Origin: Suillus spraguei | Taxonomy: Eukaryota > Basidiomycota > Agaricomycetes > Boletales > Suillaceae | NCBI GenBank assembly: GCA_016800925.1 | Contig: JABCPU010000130.1 | Location: forward strand, 102,516 to 166,515 | Length of the DNA: 64,000 nt | Reading direction: 5' to 3' | Shown: positions 31,792 to 44,629 of the stretch, piece by piece | Numbering within the stretch: position 1 is the stretch's first letter | Layout: each line of letters starts with the position of its first letter | Position numbers and translations under genes: made by a program | Notes under the pieces: generated by a model | The model's input: only the letters and a program-made list of their open reading frames with translations | Told to the model about the DNA's origin: nothing | The model's database searches: none

Positions 31792-32909
31792 TGTAGTGAT
31801 TACCAATCGGCTGACGCCGGAAAGTGCCGTTTCGACGCTTACCTCTACCACCATCAGCATCAATGCACTGCCAAGTCAGTCAGCATGGACCTCACCTCCT
31901 TTTCGTCTCTAATTCTTTGTCGCTACTGACTCGTTCGACCCTTATTATTCTTCATCACCATCGCCCCATTCTCAGTTCACCATCTCCGAATCTGTCAAGT
32001 CCCACTATCCCGCTCTCGTCAATTTGTCAATACCATACCCTTTTATATCGCCACTCACTCAATGTTACGAACTGGGGTGGCGTCACCAGCGACAGTGAAA
32101 AGACACAGACGGTCTGCTGGGATGTTCTTACAATGTCCAGAAGAGGACAAGGTGAAAGTACTAGAAACGCATTCCAAGTACGATCAAGGGTTTGGCCTCA
32201 AAGACAAGTCTAAGAGGTTCTGCAAGAATAGAGGCTAAGACTAAGGAGTGCTTAGACTTAGAGACAATTCAAGACGACTTAGGTTGGAGACCTAAGCGAA
32301 GAAGATTCCAGGTAAAACCCAGTAAAATTAAAGTAAGGAATCTACTACAAGTATACTGTGCTTAAATAGGCCAATATGTGCGCACAGACCAAGTAACCGT
32401 GAGAATGTAACTGCGTATCCTAATAAGGAAGGCATGTATTGTACAGATGCATTGAGCATATGAATCAGAGTCATGTGACATGATGTACAAGTAAAGAAAC
32501 AAAGGGAAATGAATAGGGGCACGTACGATTGTAACACTCAATCGTTTCATATGCTCTTCCCTTTCAGTCTACTCTACCCTGTCAGGCGCGACGCCACTCC
32601 CTTCAGCGCCCGTCATCACATAAACGATTCGGCATAGCTATACCCGACCCTTAGTATTTCGAAGTATAAAAAGTAGCCCATGTACACTCACTATGACAGG
32701 CAATCATACCAGTCTCCCAGTCTCAGTCTCAGTCTCGCACTCGCTATCTAAATTGTATCGCTATATCCATCGTTTATCGTCTCGCACTCGTCTCGATCAT
32801 TATCGCATAACATTCGTTAACGCTAATCTATTTCTATAATGTTTCAGCATCACACTAGCGGTCTCCACACCCCTTTGAACTTGCAGTGAGAGCCACTTAG
32901 GTTCTTACA
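31792..32909 (+). mobile_element. 5' LTR of the outer element (with nested solo LTR)
   Basis: 639 bp of LTR after removal of the insert at 32,063-32,536 and one copy of its duplication. It aligns without indels to the 3' LTR (38,822-38,893, 46,533-47,094, 48,465-48,469). About 20 differences, all at CpG sites. Confidence 0.93.
32063..32536. mobile_element. Solo LTR of the chromodomain element family
   Basis: 474 bp, TGTTACGAACTGGGG to GATTGTAACA, with a perfect duplication CTCAA at 32,058-32,062 and 32,537-32,541. The 3' LTR of the outer element near 46,728-46,732 shows the empty site. It is clearly older than the LTRs of the complete element at 38,894-46,527, from which it differs by many substitutions and small indels. 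Confidence 0.92.
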
Positions 32910-32912
32910 TAT

Positions 32913-32930
32913 TGGAGCCCACCGCGAGGG
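32913..32930 (+). promoter_or_regulatory. Primer-binding site of the outer element
   Basis: TGGAGCCCACCGCGAGGG starts 3 bp after the LTR end. It is complementary to a tRNA 3' end finishing in CCA; which tRNA is not determined. Confidence 0.6.
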
Positions 32931-32985
32931 GTGTGTTTCAGATCTCTTGACTTATTCTAGTGCATCCCACTGTCCTTCACTATCC

Positions 32986-35900
32986 ATGCTGGCTCACATT
33001 AGAGACAACCGCACTCTCGTCGGGGCCTCTATCCTTCAACCAAATCCAGTAACCCTGCAGAATCCCATTCCCCATCCCATTCGTCCCAGAATCGACTCAG
33101 ATGATGACGACGCACACGACGACGATGCAGACGACGAGAATGAGGATCCGTTCGCGCCGGACGACCCTAGACCATTACGTTCTACTGCTGCTGCACCCTT
33201 ACCACAACCCTCATTTAATTTTCAGCAACCGCAACCCTTCATTCTGAGACCCGCCATCTTCACCAACACACAAACCCGACCCACAAATCAACCGACAACG
33301 ACGACCATGTCTCATACACATTGAGGCACAGGTGCCATGCCCGGCCCAAACTCTACCAAAGCGCCGCTCTTCAATGGCGAGATGTCAGAGCTATTGGAGT
33401 TCTTCGAACTGTTTGAAGATCTCGCCTCTACTTATGGTCTGACCAGCGCTGACAAATGCAAATGTCTAGTGCGATATGTGGATCGTCAAACCAAGTGTTT
33501 TTGGATAACGCTTACGGGCTATGAGAGTCGTGAATACGGGGTCTTCAAAAAGAGCATCCTAGGCCAATATCCTGGTGCCAGCAGGGGACAGCGCTATACT
33601 ATTTGCGAGCTCGAATGCATTGTTGTTACTCAATTGGACAGCAACATTAACACGGAGAAGGAGCTCGTGCAGTACTACAGTCAGTTTCGAGCCGTCGCTG
33701 TCTGGCTTGTTGCCAATAACAAGATCTCTGCACGCGACCGCGACAAGTACTTTTGGCAGGGTTTACCAGTCCGTGCTCATCGTCAAATCCTTCAACGGCT
33801 CGAGCTTAAGGATCCGGACTTCAACCGCAACGAGCCGACAAACTTTGAGAAAGTCGTAGAGGCGGGACGTCACGTTTTCTCGGATGAAGCTTTCGATGCC
33901 AAGTTTAATGATCCCATCACCCTTCGTATCCAGTCCATCAGAGATCGTGCCCCTCCAACTACTATCAGCCATCGTCGAGTGCAAGAAAGTCCAGCATATG
34001 ACTCAGATGATTCGGACAAACCCCATGATGCTCCTCGTGAAGTATGAACAAAGACCGTGCGTTTCACGAAGCCTCAAGCACCTGTTCAAGCACCGCACAA
34101 GTCCACTATGGATGAGGTCGATGCACTTGCTCGACAGATGCACAATCTTGATATTGGGGACGTCAACTACTCCTCATGCTACACGCAACTTGTCTGCCTA
34201 TTTCCCGCTGCTGCTGATGCCTGGGCTGCCCCCCATACTCGTCAACTCTGCAGCAATGTGTCTACAGCTCCTCCCATACCCTCCAGTGCCCCACTTCTCC
34301 CAAAACAGTGCTCATTCTGTGGACAGTCCCACTATCTTCGTTATTGCCCTGTAGCTGCTGAATATCTTCGCACGGGACGCATCATTCACGAAAACCTCTT
34401 CCTTCTCAATCCGGATGGCTCTCGCATTCAATGACAAGGCATCGAAAACTTACAGCAAGCCATAGATAGGCATGCTCAATCCATCGCATCATCTACTCCA
34501 TCCTCGAACCCTCCTCCCACGACCATTCCCTCCAGCGCCTTCATATCCGAAAGCTACTTCCTTCAGTGTACTCGAATCGCAGAAAATCATGCTACAGTCA
34601 TGACAGTTGAAGATGATGAATCGTGTGCAGACACTCTTGCTATAACCCATTCGAAGGCCAAAAACGTGGTGCTCAATAGTGAAGACACAGCACCTTTGCA
34701 GGAGAAGTCAAAGGAAGCAGCCAGTTCGTCATCCAGTCCCCACGCTCACCCACAAACTCGCTCCGTCGATATTCCCTGTCCAGACATCCCCTCCATGGCC
34801 CCAAAGAAAACTCCAGCCTATGTCTATGAGTCGAAAGCAGCCGTTCCAGATGCTGCTTCCCGCATCTACCAGAGCATGCTCAACACCGCCGTTCCAAATG
34901 TCACGATTGCTGATCTTCTTGCAGTTAGCTTGGATCTTCGCAAGGAAGCCGTAGAACACTCCAAAATGCACCGAGTATCCCCTCCTTTGTCTGCCACTAC
35001 TCTCGCTGCTGCCATTCCTGTTCCACCTCCTCAAATCGAGCATGCCACGCCACTTCAAGAACTCAAGGTCACACTAAATGGCATTTACACGGAGATGGTG
35101 TTACTCAATGAAGGCTCAGAACTCGTCGTTATTCAAGAAGATGTCTGGAAGAAAACTCGAGCCCCAATCAACAAAGATATCCGTATGCGCATGCAGACGG
35201 CAAACGGAGGCTCTCAGGACATGTCTGGGTGTCTCGAGATGCTCGAAATCGATGTTGATGGCATCCAAACATGGGTGCATGCTTATGTTATAGCTGACGC
35301 ACCATACCACTTGCTTTTAGGACGACCATGGCAAAAGCTTGTTCAATTGTCGAAGTCAGAAACATCGGAAATGGTATATGTCACAGTCCACGATCCCATA
35401 GACATCATGCGAGTTTGAACCTGTGCTACCTTCCCTCGTCCTCCGCCCCATTTGAACACACTCATGCTCATAGCAGCAGCTCTTAGTAGCCCGTCGTCAG
35501 CCTTGACTCACCCTCTCGCAGAATGTCTACTACAGGAAGCCTTTAATTATGATCCCATTCGACGAGTCCTTGCTTACAAAAAGGTCGCCAATCGAATCAA
35601 GCCTGTTGCAACAACCATGCCTGCCCATGCTCGTATCATCCATCATTTCCCCGAAGATCCCCTTCTTTCCCTTCCCACAGTCTCTATGAACCCTCCAGAC
35701 TTCATTTCGGGCACCCGGCTCACTACAGAACGCATTGATGACCTCGGAATATTTCAAAACTCTTTCCTATGGCCCAAAGAGCGAAAATTAGCGGCCCATG
35801 TCCTATCTCTCAATGAGTCAGCGCTAGCATGGGACGAGACCGAGAAAGGGCATTTTCGCGATGATTATTTCCCGCCTGTTATCATTCCAACCATAGAGCA

Positions 35901-38769
35901 TACTCCCTGGGTCCATCATCAACTACCTATCCCACCGGGAATCCACAATGAAGTCATTGCCCTCATTAAGTCGAAAATTGTGTCAGGGATCTACGAACCA
36001 TCAAACAGCTCATACCAGTCGAGTTGGTTTTGTGTTTCAAAGAAAAACGGCTCGATTCGAATCGTTCATAACCTCCAGCCCCTTAATGCAATCACAGTTA
36101 AGGATGCAGCCACTCTCTCTTACGTCGAGCTGTTCGCAGAGCAGTCAGCTGGTCGCTCAATCTATACCATGATGGACCTATTCGTCGGTTTTGATCACCG
36201 AGCCTTAGCTGAAGAATCTCGGGACCTTACCACCTTCCAGACACCTCTCGGCACTTTTCGACTCACTGCATTACCTATGGGATGGACAGATTCTCCCGTG
36301 GTCTTTCAAAATGACATCGCATTCATCCTTCAACATGAAATTGATATCGCACCAAATTTTCAAGATAATGTTAATGTTCTCAGCTCTCGCACATGATATG
36401 AGCTCTCGGACGGCACTTTTGAGACCATGCCCGAGAATTCCGGCATTCGACAATTCATTTGGGAGCACTGCTTAGACGTGAATAGAGTTTTACACCATCT
36501 TAAGCATGCAGGAGCCACGGTCTCGGCAAAGAAGCTTTTTATTTGTGTACCTGAGGTTATCGTCGTCAGCCAGCGCTGTACTTATGAGGGACGCATTCCC
36601 GATGACTCGAAAGTTGTCAAGATCAAGAACTGGCCTCCCTGCACGACACGATCTGAAGTCCGTGGATTTTTAGGCACTGCAGGAACAGTCCGCAACTGGA
36701 TTAAGAACTATGCCCTACTCGCATGCCTGCTTACTAATCTCACTCGCAATGCTGTGCCTTTTGTTTGGGATGAAAATGCACAGACCTTCATGAACACCCT
36801 TAAACATCCTATCATTAATTCACCCGCTATTCGACCCATCAATTATCATAGCTCTAATCCTGTCATTCTAGCCGTTGACTCCTCCCATATTGCCTGCAGT
36901 TGGATTCTGCTTCAGCTCGACAATGAAAATCGTCATTGACCATCTTGTTTCGGCTCGATTACTTGGAATGACCGAGAATCTCGCTACTCACAAGCAAAAA
37001 TCAAACTTTATGGTCTATTTTGTGCACTCAAAGCTACCAAAGTCTGGACGATCAGAATCAAGAATTTTATTATCAAAGTTGACGCAAAATATATTAAGGG
37101 TATGCTCAATAACCCTGACATTCAGCCAAACACAGCCATTAATCGTTGGATCGTGGGAATCTTACTATTCGACTTCACGCTCAAACATGTTTCAGGATCG
37201 AAGCACACTGGCCCTGATGGTCTCTCGCGCCGTCGTCAAGCACTGAAAGATGAAGATTTTGACGAAGAAGATTCGGGAGAAGTTGAAGAGTGGATAGATG
37301 AAGTCCTTAGCTATGGGATATGGACAGTGATGGATTCTTGCAACGGAAGTCTCGGAATGATGACCAAGGCTTAGGTTTTCAATTCTATGAAAGCTGACAT
37401 CAGTACTGACCTTGAATTCCCATGCAACGAAGGTTCCAAATGGTGCGATGATGACCTTCGGGCCATTCAGCATTATCTCGAGACGCTCGCATTACCTTCG
37501 AGTATGCAGCTCTCAGCTCGCTCTCATTTTCTTAAACGAGCAGCACAATTTTTTGTTCATAATACACAACTTTGGCGTCGTAATTCTGCAGGTCGTCATC
37601 AACTCATCATTTTCCAAAATGACCGCTCTCGAATTCTCCAGCAGACTCACGACAATCTTGGACATAAAGGTTTCTATTTGACTCGACAAACCATTGCTGA
37701 TCGTTTTTGGTGGCCAACTCTCAATCACGACCTTTCGTGGTACCTTAAAACATGCCATCAGTGTCAGCTTCAATCTGTTGAGAAAGTTGTTCTCCCACCT
37801 ACAGTTGCCATTCCCGCACCTTTGTTTCGCAAAGCCTATACCGACTCAATGCATATGCCAACCTCGCATGGATATTCCTACATTGTTCAAGCTCGTTGTT
37901 CACTTTCAGCATGGCCCGAATGGTGAATGCTACGGAGAGAGACTGGTTGCACGCTGGGAAATTTTATCTTTGAAGACTTATTGTGCCGTTGGGGAGGACT
38001 TGAAGAGATAGTTACAGACAATGGGACTCCGTTTGTGGCTGCGCTCGACTGGCTTGCATCGAAATACCATATCTGTCACATCCGCATTTCAGCCTATAAC
38101 TCTAAAGCCAATGGAATCGTCGAACGTTCGCATCGAACGATCCGTGACTCACTCGTTAAAGCTTGTCAAGGCGACATCACCCAATGGCCAGTATTTGCAC
38201 CACATATCTTTTGGGCAGACCGTGTCACCACTCACAAATCAATGGGACACATGCCATTTTATATGGTGCACGGCATCGAACCTCTGCTTCCGCTCGACAT
38301 AACAGAAGCAACATTCCTCATAGCTGACATCACCGAAATCATCCCTACCCACGAACTTATTGCAGCCCACACACGACAGCTTGCCAAACGAGACGAAGAC
38401 CTTGCACACATTCACAAGCGCGTCCTTGCAAGTCGTTATGCCTCCGTGAAAGATTTCGAGCGTCGTTTTTCAAACATCATCAAGGACCGACACTTTGAAC
38501 CAGGCGAGCTCGTTTTAGTCCTTAACAAGAAGATTGAGCTGTCGTCGAATGCAAAGTGCAAGCCACGCTACTTTGGTCCCATGGTTGTCGTTTCACGAAA
38601 CACAAACAGCACGTATCGTCTTGCAGAGGTCGACAGCGCTGTGTCCAAGCTCAAATTTGCCACGTTTCGTCTCATCCCCTATCACTCGCGTTCCCCGACT
38701 ACACTCGAAGTCACTCAGATTATCGACGCAGACACAATCACAGGGATGATAGGATCATTCAATGTATAG
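32986..38769 (+). pseudogene. Gag-pol polyprotein of the outer Gypsy element
   Basis: One phase stays open over 1,928 codons apart from eight stops: TGA at 33,322, 34,045, 34,432, 35,416, 36,394, 36,937 and 37,924 and TAG at 37,372. There is no frameshift. Order: acidic N-terminal part; gag (about 33,340-34,040); a zinc-knuckle-like FCGQSHYLRYCP (34,314); retropepsin-like domain with NEGSELVV (35,107), where the family has D-E-G-S; reverse transcriptase (35,900-36,380). RNase H follows (VILAVDSS, 36,863). Integrase then has an HHCC zinc finger (about 37,650-37,760), VTDNG (38,010) and GIVERSH (38,110). The RT active-site pair reads QDN instead of x-D-D. Tyrosine-type C-terminal extras are absent. 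Not autonomous. Confidence 0.9.
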
Positions 38770-38810
38770 ATTTGTTTTGTGGATCGACCGAGGATGGTCA
38801 ATATCTGTAG

Positions 38811-38821
38811 TTGGGGGGAGG
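38811..38821 (+). promoter_or_regulatory. Polypurine tract of the outer element
   Basis: TTGGGGGGAGG directly precedes the 3' LTR at 38,822, as needed for plus-strand priming. Confidence 0.75.
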
Positions 38822-38893
38822 TGTAGTGATTACCAATCGGCTGACGCCGGAAAGTGCCGTTTCGACGCTTACCTCTACCACCATCAGCATCAA

Positions 38894-39366
38894 TGTTACG
38901 AACTGGGGTGGCGTCACCAGCGACAGTGAAGAGACACAGACGGTCTGCTGGGAGTTCTTACAATGTCCCAAAGAGGACAAGGTGAAAGTACAAGGAACGC
39001 ATTCCGAGTACGATCAAGGGTTCGGCCTCGATGACAAGTCAAAGAGGTTCTACGAGAATAGAGACTAAGGCTAAGGTGTGCTTAGACTTAGAGACGATTC
39101 AAGATGACTTAGGTTGGAGACCTAAGCGAAGGAGATTCCAGGTAAAACCCAGTAAGATTAAAGTAAAGAATCTACTACAAGTACACTGTGCTTAAATAGG
39201 CCAATATGTGCGCACAGACCAAGAAAGACATGAGGATGTAAGTGCGTATCCAAAGAAGGAAGGCAACTATAGTACAGATGCGTTGAGCATATGAGTCGGA
39301 GTCATGTTACGTAATATACAAGGTAAATGAAGTAGAAAATGAATAGGGGCACGTATGATTGTAACA
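38894..39366 (-). mobile_element. 3' LTR of the chromodomain element
   Basis: 473 bp, TGTTACGAAC to GTAACA on the + strand. The only difference from the partner LTR is T at the CpG of 'cacgta(c/t)gatt' near 39,357. Confidence 0.95.
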
Positions 39367-39368
39367 TT

Positions 39369-39378
39369 ACCCCCTTTT
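39369..39378 (-). promoter_or_regulatory. Polypurine tract of the chromodomain element
   Basis: On the minus strand AAAAAGGGGG, then TAA, then the LTR. Fixes the orientation of the element. Confidence 0.75.
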
Positions 39379-39398
39379 TACATGTAAAGTCACCGACT

Positions 39399-40889
39399 TT
39401 AGTCATTTTGGTTCTCATAATAAACGGGATCATCACTCCACTCGTAGTTCTCGTCAGCAAAGGACCCACTCCTCATATACGCGGCTTCTTCAAGGTCAGC
39501 GCGTCATTTAGAATCCCTCTTCTTCTCTGTCTGAATTCGTTCATCGTCAAGCTGTTGCTCCCAAGAACGCAGTGCATCATAGAATCCTTCGTCCTTCCAG
39601 GTTAACTCGAAGGGGGGAGGTCCAACTTGTCGAGGACAATAGATGGACAAGTGAGTAGGTGACCAATATCTGCAAACCTTGCACTGATATTCCGCACAAT
39701 TCTTCTGTCAATGTCCAAGTAGTCCGCAGACACGACATTTCATGTTTTCGTCAGGGTTGGAATGGACCTTGCATAGTGGTGATGGGGAAATTATGGGTGT
39801 GGGGCTAGTAGATCTGGCACACTTCTTCCCCTTATTCCTTTTCATACGTTTCAATGCAAGGGTATTGTTATGCCTGAGCTGCGTCTGCTGAGCAGGAGTA
39901 AGAGTGTATGCGGATTCAGGGAGGTCAGGAGTAGTTCCTCTTTCAGCGATCGCAAGGAGTTCGTTAGATGAAGATGGAGTAGTGATGCTGAAGTCTTTTA
40001 CTAGGACTGGAGAGACGGGATCCATTGGACCGAATGACGATGGGATAGACATGGGGGGATGTATATGAAGGTCGCGAAGTCGGGGGCCGAGCGTTACCAA
40101 CTCAGTGGTAGGGATACCTAGTGATTTAGCGGCCTCACACTGCTCCTTTGTGCAGGGTTCATACAGCCAATCGGGGCACTCATGAGAGGTTATGACAGGA
40201 GGTGGTGAGGTTGGCTGTTCGATGGGGGATGGCATTCGAGGAGATGCAAGGTCAGCTTGCATTTGTTGTAGATCAGTAATAGTTTCTTCAACTAAGTTTC
40301 TAGCTGCTCTAGTTTCAGCGACCGATTGCTGGATGGTTTTGACAACCGTGTTGGTGAGCTGTCCAATCTCTTGGACAGCAGTGCATAAGCCAGCAAAGGC
40401 GTCAAGACTAGAATACACGTGCGAAGAAGCGGGTGCTGGAATAGGAAGTGGCATATCTTCCTGCGGAGAGGGAGGTCAAGCAACGCCTGCTCGACGTTCG
40501 GCAATGATGTGAATAGCTTCTTCAACATCATTCTTAAAAGAATTGGGAAGCAACAGCATAGCGTAAGCACGAATACGTTTTTGAAGATGAAGGAAACGGT
40601 GACGGAGTGTAATTTCTGTTGTGTCTTTGGTGGTGACTTCGATAAGGGCTGCGGTACAGATGATGTTGACAAGGAGCAGGGCAGGGAAAGCACCTCTTTC
40701 AGTGAGGATTCTTTCGATTTCGAAGGCATGTCCTTCACAGAGAATGGCGGCTTCAATGTAAGAGGTGTTGTCGATTTCAGCGGTAAGGGTTCCGTATTGT
40801 TCAGCTTCAGAGTCGGAGTCATTGGTGGCAACAGTGACGGGGGTGATAAGGCAGTGGGGAAAGACATTTCGACGGTGGTAGTTGATCAA
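39399..40889 (-). pseudogene. Third ORF of the chromodomain element, with tandem zinc knuckles
   Basis: The phase is open from 40,889 to the TAA at 39,399-39,401 (497 codons) except for three TGA codons (40,476-40,478, 39,708-39,710, 39,504-39,506), each one C-to-T step from CGA. The N-terminal 140 residues are mostly helical. A Pro-rich stretch and a coiled-coil-like helix (TVVKTIQQSVAETRAARNLV) follow, then disordered Ser/Pro/Thr. Near the C-terminus a C-x2-C-x4-H-x4-C knuckle (CRVCGLLGH, then QKNC after the TGA) is followed by a second Cys-rich knuckle (CKVCRYWSPTHLSIYC) and an acidic tail ending YENQND. It begins 33 nt after the pol stop at 40,922, in a separate frame. A nucleic-acid-binding, nucleocapsid-like role is inferred; the position is that of env in retroviruses but nothing membrane-like is present. 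Confidence 0.75.
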
Positions 40890-40921
40890 GTGCTAGTGCG
40901 AGTTGATTGACTGGAGGATAA

Positions 40922-43900
40922 TCAGAGGGCGTGTTGCTTCTTATAAGCATTCAAGATTCGGGCGGAGTTCTTCAAGTTCTTTTCTGGGAGCCATTCGTTA
41001 TCTCCCGATGAATATCCTTTCCAGGAAACAAGATAACATCGGTGATTGCCGGTTCCTTTGTGAGAAAGAATTGCTTCTATTTCGTATTCTTCTTCTTCTT
41101 CGATGATGTCAGGTGGTGGTTCAAGGAAGTTCGGACTGTGTACGTCCGTTTCGCTATAGGATGATAAGACAGAAGCGTGGAACGTGGGATGGATCTTCCA
41201 TTGCAAAGGGAGTTTGAGTGTGAACATGATAGGTGATAAGACATCGATGATCGGGAAAGGTCTGTATTGTTTCGGTGCCAATTTCCTTGATGGGAGTTTG
41301 AGTCTAAGATTAGCAGCAGATAGCCAAACCTTATCTCCGATCTTCCATGGAATGTACTTATCTCCTCGGGATCGTTCAGCCATCGTTTGCATCGCAATGT
41401 TATGGCAGGCGATTGCTTCTTCTCTTATCTTCTGCAGAGATCGTACTCGATCTCCTGCTGCGGGGACGGATGAATCAGGGATAAGGTGAGGGATAGCACG
41501 TGGTTCATATCCCATCATCAAATAGAAGGGTGATGCATTCCTTGCATCATGTTTTTGGTGGTTGTGGACGAATTCGGCAATTGGTAGATGTTCTATCCAA
41601 TCTTCAGGATTGTTTCGACAATAAATGCGTAGATATGTTTCAAGTTCCTGATTTAGCCTTTCAGTTTGACCATCAGTCTGTGGGTGGTAAGCCGTAGATG
41701 GAGCGATGACGTAGTCGAGAAGTCGGGCAAGTTCTTTTGAGAAGCGAGATAGGAATTGCGGTCCTCGATCCGAAATAACTTTGTCATGGAGTCCAAATCA
41801 TCGGTAGACATGTTTCAAAAATAGTTTAGCAACGCCTTCGGAAGTGATAGTTTTCAGACAAGGGATAATAATTACCCCCTTCATAAGGCCATGGTCTACC
41901 ACGACCATAATACTGTCAAAGCCTCCAGAGACAGGGAGGTCTGTGATAAGATCAACAGAGATCTGAGAAAACGGGCGAACAGCCAAGGACGGAATAGGCG
42001 CGAGCGGAGGTCGAACAGGATGGGTATCGGCTTTCATTTGCTGACAAAGGGCACAACCCTCAACATATTTCCGAATATAGGAACCCATAGCAGGCCACCA
42101 GGCTTCTCGTTTGACGAGTTCTTCAGTTTTGAATCTACCAGGATGTCCCGCGGTCGGATGATCATGATACCATTTCAGGATATCGGAGCGATGCGCCGGT
42201 GGGATATAGGCGCGATTCTTAAAATAGAGGATGTTCTCCTCAATTTTCCAGTCAGAGAGTGCCGATTTCATAGGGGGGAGGCACACGCCATCAAGGGCAT
42301 CAGACACCGTTTTGAAAACAGGGTCGTCGAGGGGATCGGAGGACAATAAGACATCCTGTAAGTCGGTATCAATAAGACGAACGAATAGAGCGTCAGGGAG
42401 GAGTGTCTGGTCCTCGTTATCGTCTTTTCCAGAGGCATAGTCGGGTCGGTGGGATAGTGCATCAGGTACTGCCAATGTAGTACCTGCAACATGATGCAAT
42501 TCAATGTCATAGATAGACAAAATCAATTGCCAATGTGCTTGGCGACGGGTAAGCTTCTGTGCACTTCTAAAGTACAGAAGATTCTTGTGGTTGGTGAATA
42601 CCAGGACGGTATGTGGGTTTCCTTCGAGATAATGACGCCATTCGTTCAATGCCCGGATCACGGCAAGGAGTTCCCAATCAAAAATCTGGTAATTGCGTTC
42701 TGCGGGATTCAAGGACTGTGAAAGATATGCACACAGGTGATAAACGCCATTTTCATCAGTCTGCAAGAGAACTCCACTGGTTGCTATGAGCGAAGCGTTG
42801 GTAGCAATAGCAAATTGTCAGGAAGGATCAGGGTTACGGAGTACCGGTTGAGATGTGAAGTGTCGCTTTAGTTCTTCGAAGGTGTCCATACATTCAGTTG
42901 ACCAGTCAAAGGCCTTATCTTTCTTTGTTAAATCGATAAGAGGTCGGGTGATGTCAGAATAGTGGGAAATGAACGTGTGGTAAAAGTTGCATAAGCCGAG
43001 GAATGACCGAACGTCTTTTACAGATTTCGGGACTGGCCATTCGGAGATTCCCTTGGTCTTGGTGGTGTCCATAGCAACTTGTCCGGGGCGAATTATCATT
43101 CCGAGGTATTCCACTTCTTCTGCATCAAAGGTGCATTTCTCTGGTTTCAAGAACAGGTGTTCTTTTCGTATCTTCATCAAAACCCGTCTAGTCCGTTTGT
43201 GGTGTTCTGCCATAGTTGTAGAGAAAATCAGGATATCGTCCATGTAGATAACCATCCATCCTTCATTGATTTCTTGTTGGAAGGCGCGATTCATGTATGC
43301 TTGGAAGGTTGCTGGAGAATTACAAAGGCTGAAGAACATGACATTCGGTTCGAAGAGGCTGAATTCCATGGTAAAAGCAGCTTTCCACCTATCATCAGGA
43401 TGGATGCGAATATTGTTATAACCGGACCGAATATCCATTTTCGTAAAGAACCGTGCGTTATGAAGGCGTGCGACAAGGGAAATCGGAAGTGGAAGTGGGT
43501 ATGCGTTCTTGACTGTCCAATCATTGATGTAGCGATAATCTTGACAGGGATGCAATTCTCCACTCTTCTTTCCCACAAAGAAGAAGCCACTGGCTTGGGG
43601 TGACTTCGATTCTGAGATGAATCCTTTCGCAACGTTTTCATCGATAAACATTTTGACAACAGCGCGTTCTTTTTCCGATAGCGGGTAAACCTTAGACGTG
43701 CGAGGAATAAAACTGGGTTTAGTATCAATCCGATGATCTACACCAGGGCGTTCAGGAGGTAGTTTGTTCAGCCCGTCTTTAGCAAAGATGTCTGCAAAGT
43801 CGTGCAAATAATCTGGGACCAATTCTTTGAAGGATTTCTTTTTCTTTTCCTTCTCATCCGTGGCGAATTCCTGAGCTTTGTTACTATATTTCGGAGGAGG

Positions 43901-44629
43901 GAGAGGAATTGTGGAGTAGTTGGAGGATTGCTCGAGTTGAGAAGTTCCATCACGTGTCAAGGGTGTATCCATGGATACTTCCTCTATGATCCTCATGCTA
44001 ACTCCATCGGTGTCGTATTCCACAAGAAATTCTCCATCTCCTAGTTCATAAGAGGAAATCTCTCGCATTTCTGGTGCGTGCCAGACATCGTGTGTAGTGT
44101 TGAATTGATCATCATCCTCTGTTGGGATCAACGAGGGCACGGGTTCTTCTTTGTCAGGGATTTCTTCAATCGAAGCTGAAAGAGTTTTCGGGGGAACAAA
44201 GAACTTGGATAGTTTCGGTACGTTGGTGCTTCGCCCTGGGATTTCTTCTTCCACTTTTCTCTTTCCATATTTCTGTTCTTCTAATGGTCGTTGCTCAATA
44301 GGTTCTTGTCCGACCCGATGCTCGGGTTCGGATTCATTCTTGTGTTTTTCCGCGCGGGGAATTGGTGATACTGGCCTTGGCAGTTGGACACGTGGAGTGG
44401 TGTCGGTAGTACATGGCATTCGTACTTCTGGTTCTTGGTCTTCAGGGGCATCAATAGGAAAAGCGATGAAAGGTTTCGGAAGATGGGAATGTTGCCATTT
44501 GGTGTGATTGAAGAGTCGAGGCAACCCATTCTTCTTTCGATCCATATCCAAGTCAATTTCGATTTCATCTGATTTCTCCGTCCGTGTAAGGACAAGTGTT
44601 TCAGCAGCCCAATCTATAACTGGGTTCAT
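40922..44629 (-). pseudogene. Pol polyprotein of the chromodomain element
   Basis: Open from ATG 44,629 to the stop at 40,922 in one phase (1,235 codons) except TGA at 42,818-42,820 and 41,798-41,800, both replacing a CGA Arg codon. Order: about 260-residue acidic linker; RT with TKMDIRSGYNN and VIYMDDILIF (YMDD intact); RNase H, whose first catalytic Asp is Asn (IATNAS); integrase HHCC zinc finger (HPGRFKTEELVKREAWWP, then CALCQQMK), then VDLITDLP, ISDRGPQF and TDGQTERLNQELE (DDE residues present). The C-terminal chromodomain is YEIEAILSHKGTGN followed by CYLVSWKGYSSGDNEWLPE. Chromodomains steer integration to modified histones. The start overlaps the protease stop by ATGA. Confidence 0.92.

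Noticed and set aside
32986..38769. TGA read as a sense codon (recoding or an unusual genetic code)
   Set aside because: The TGA codons sit at presumed CGA positions, LTR divergence shows the same CpG change independently, and intact genes in the window end normally at TGA or TAA.
42987..44044. Plus-strand frames across the chromovirus pol (up to 174 aa)
   Set aside because: Antisense shadows of the RT/integrase coding frame.
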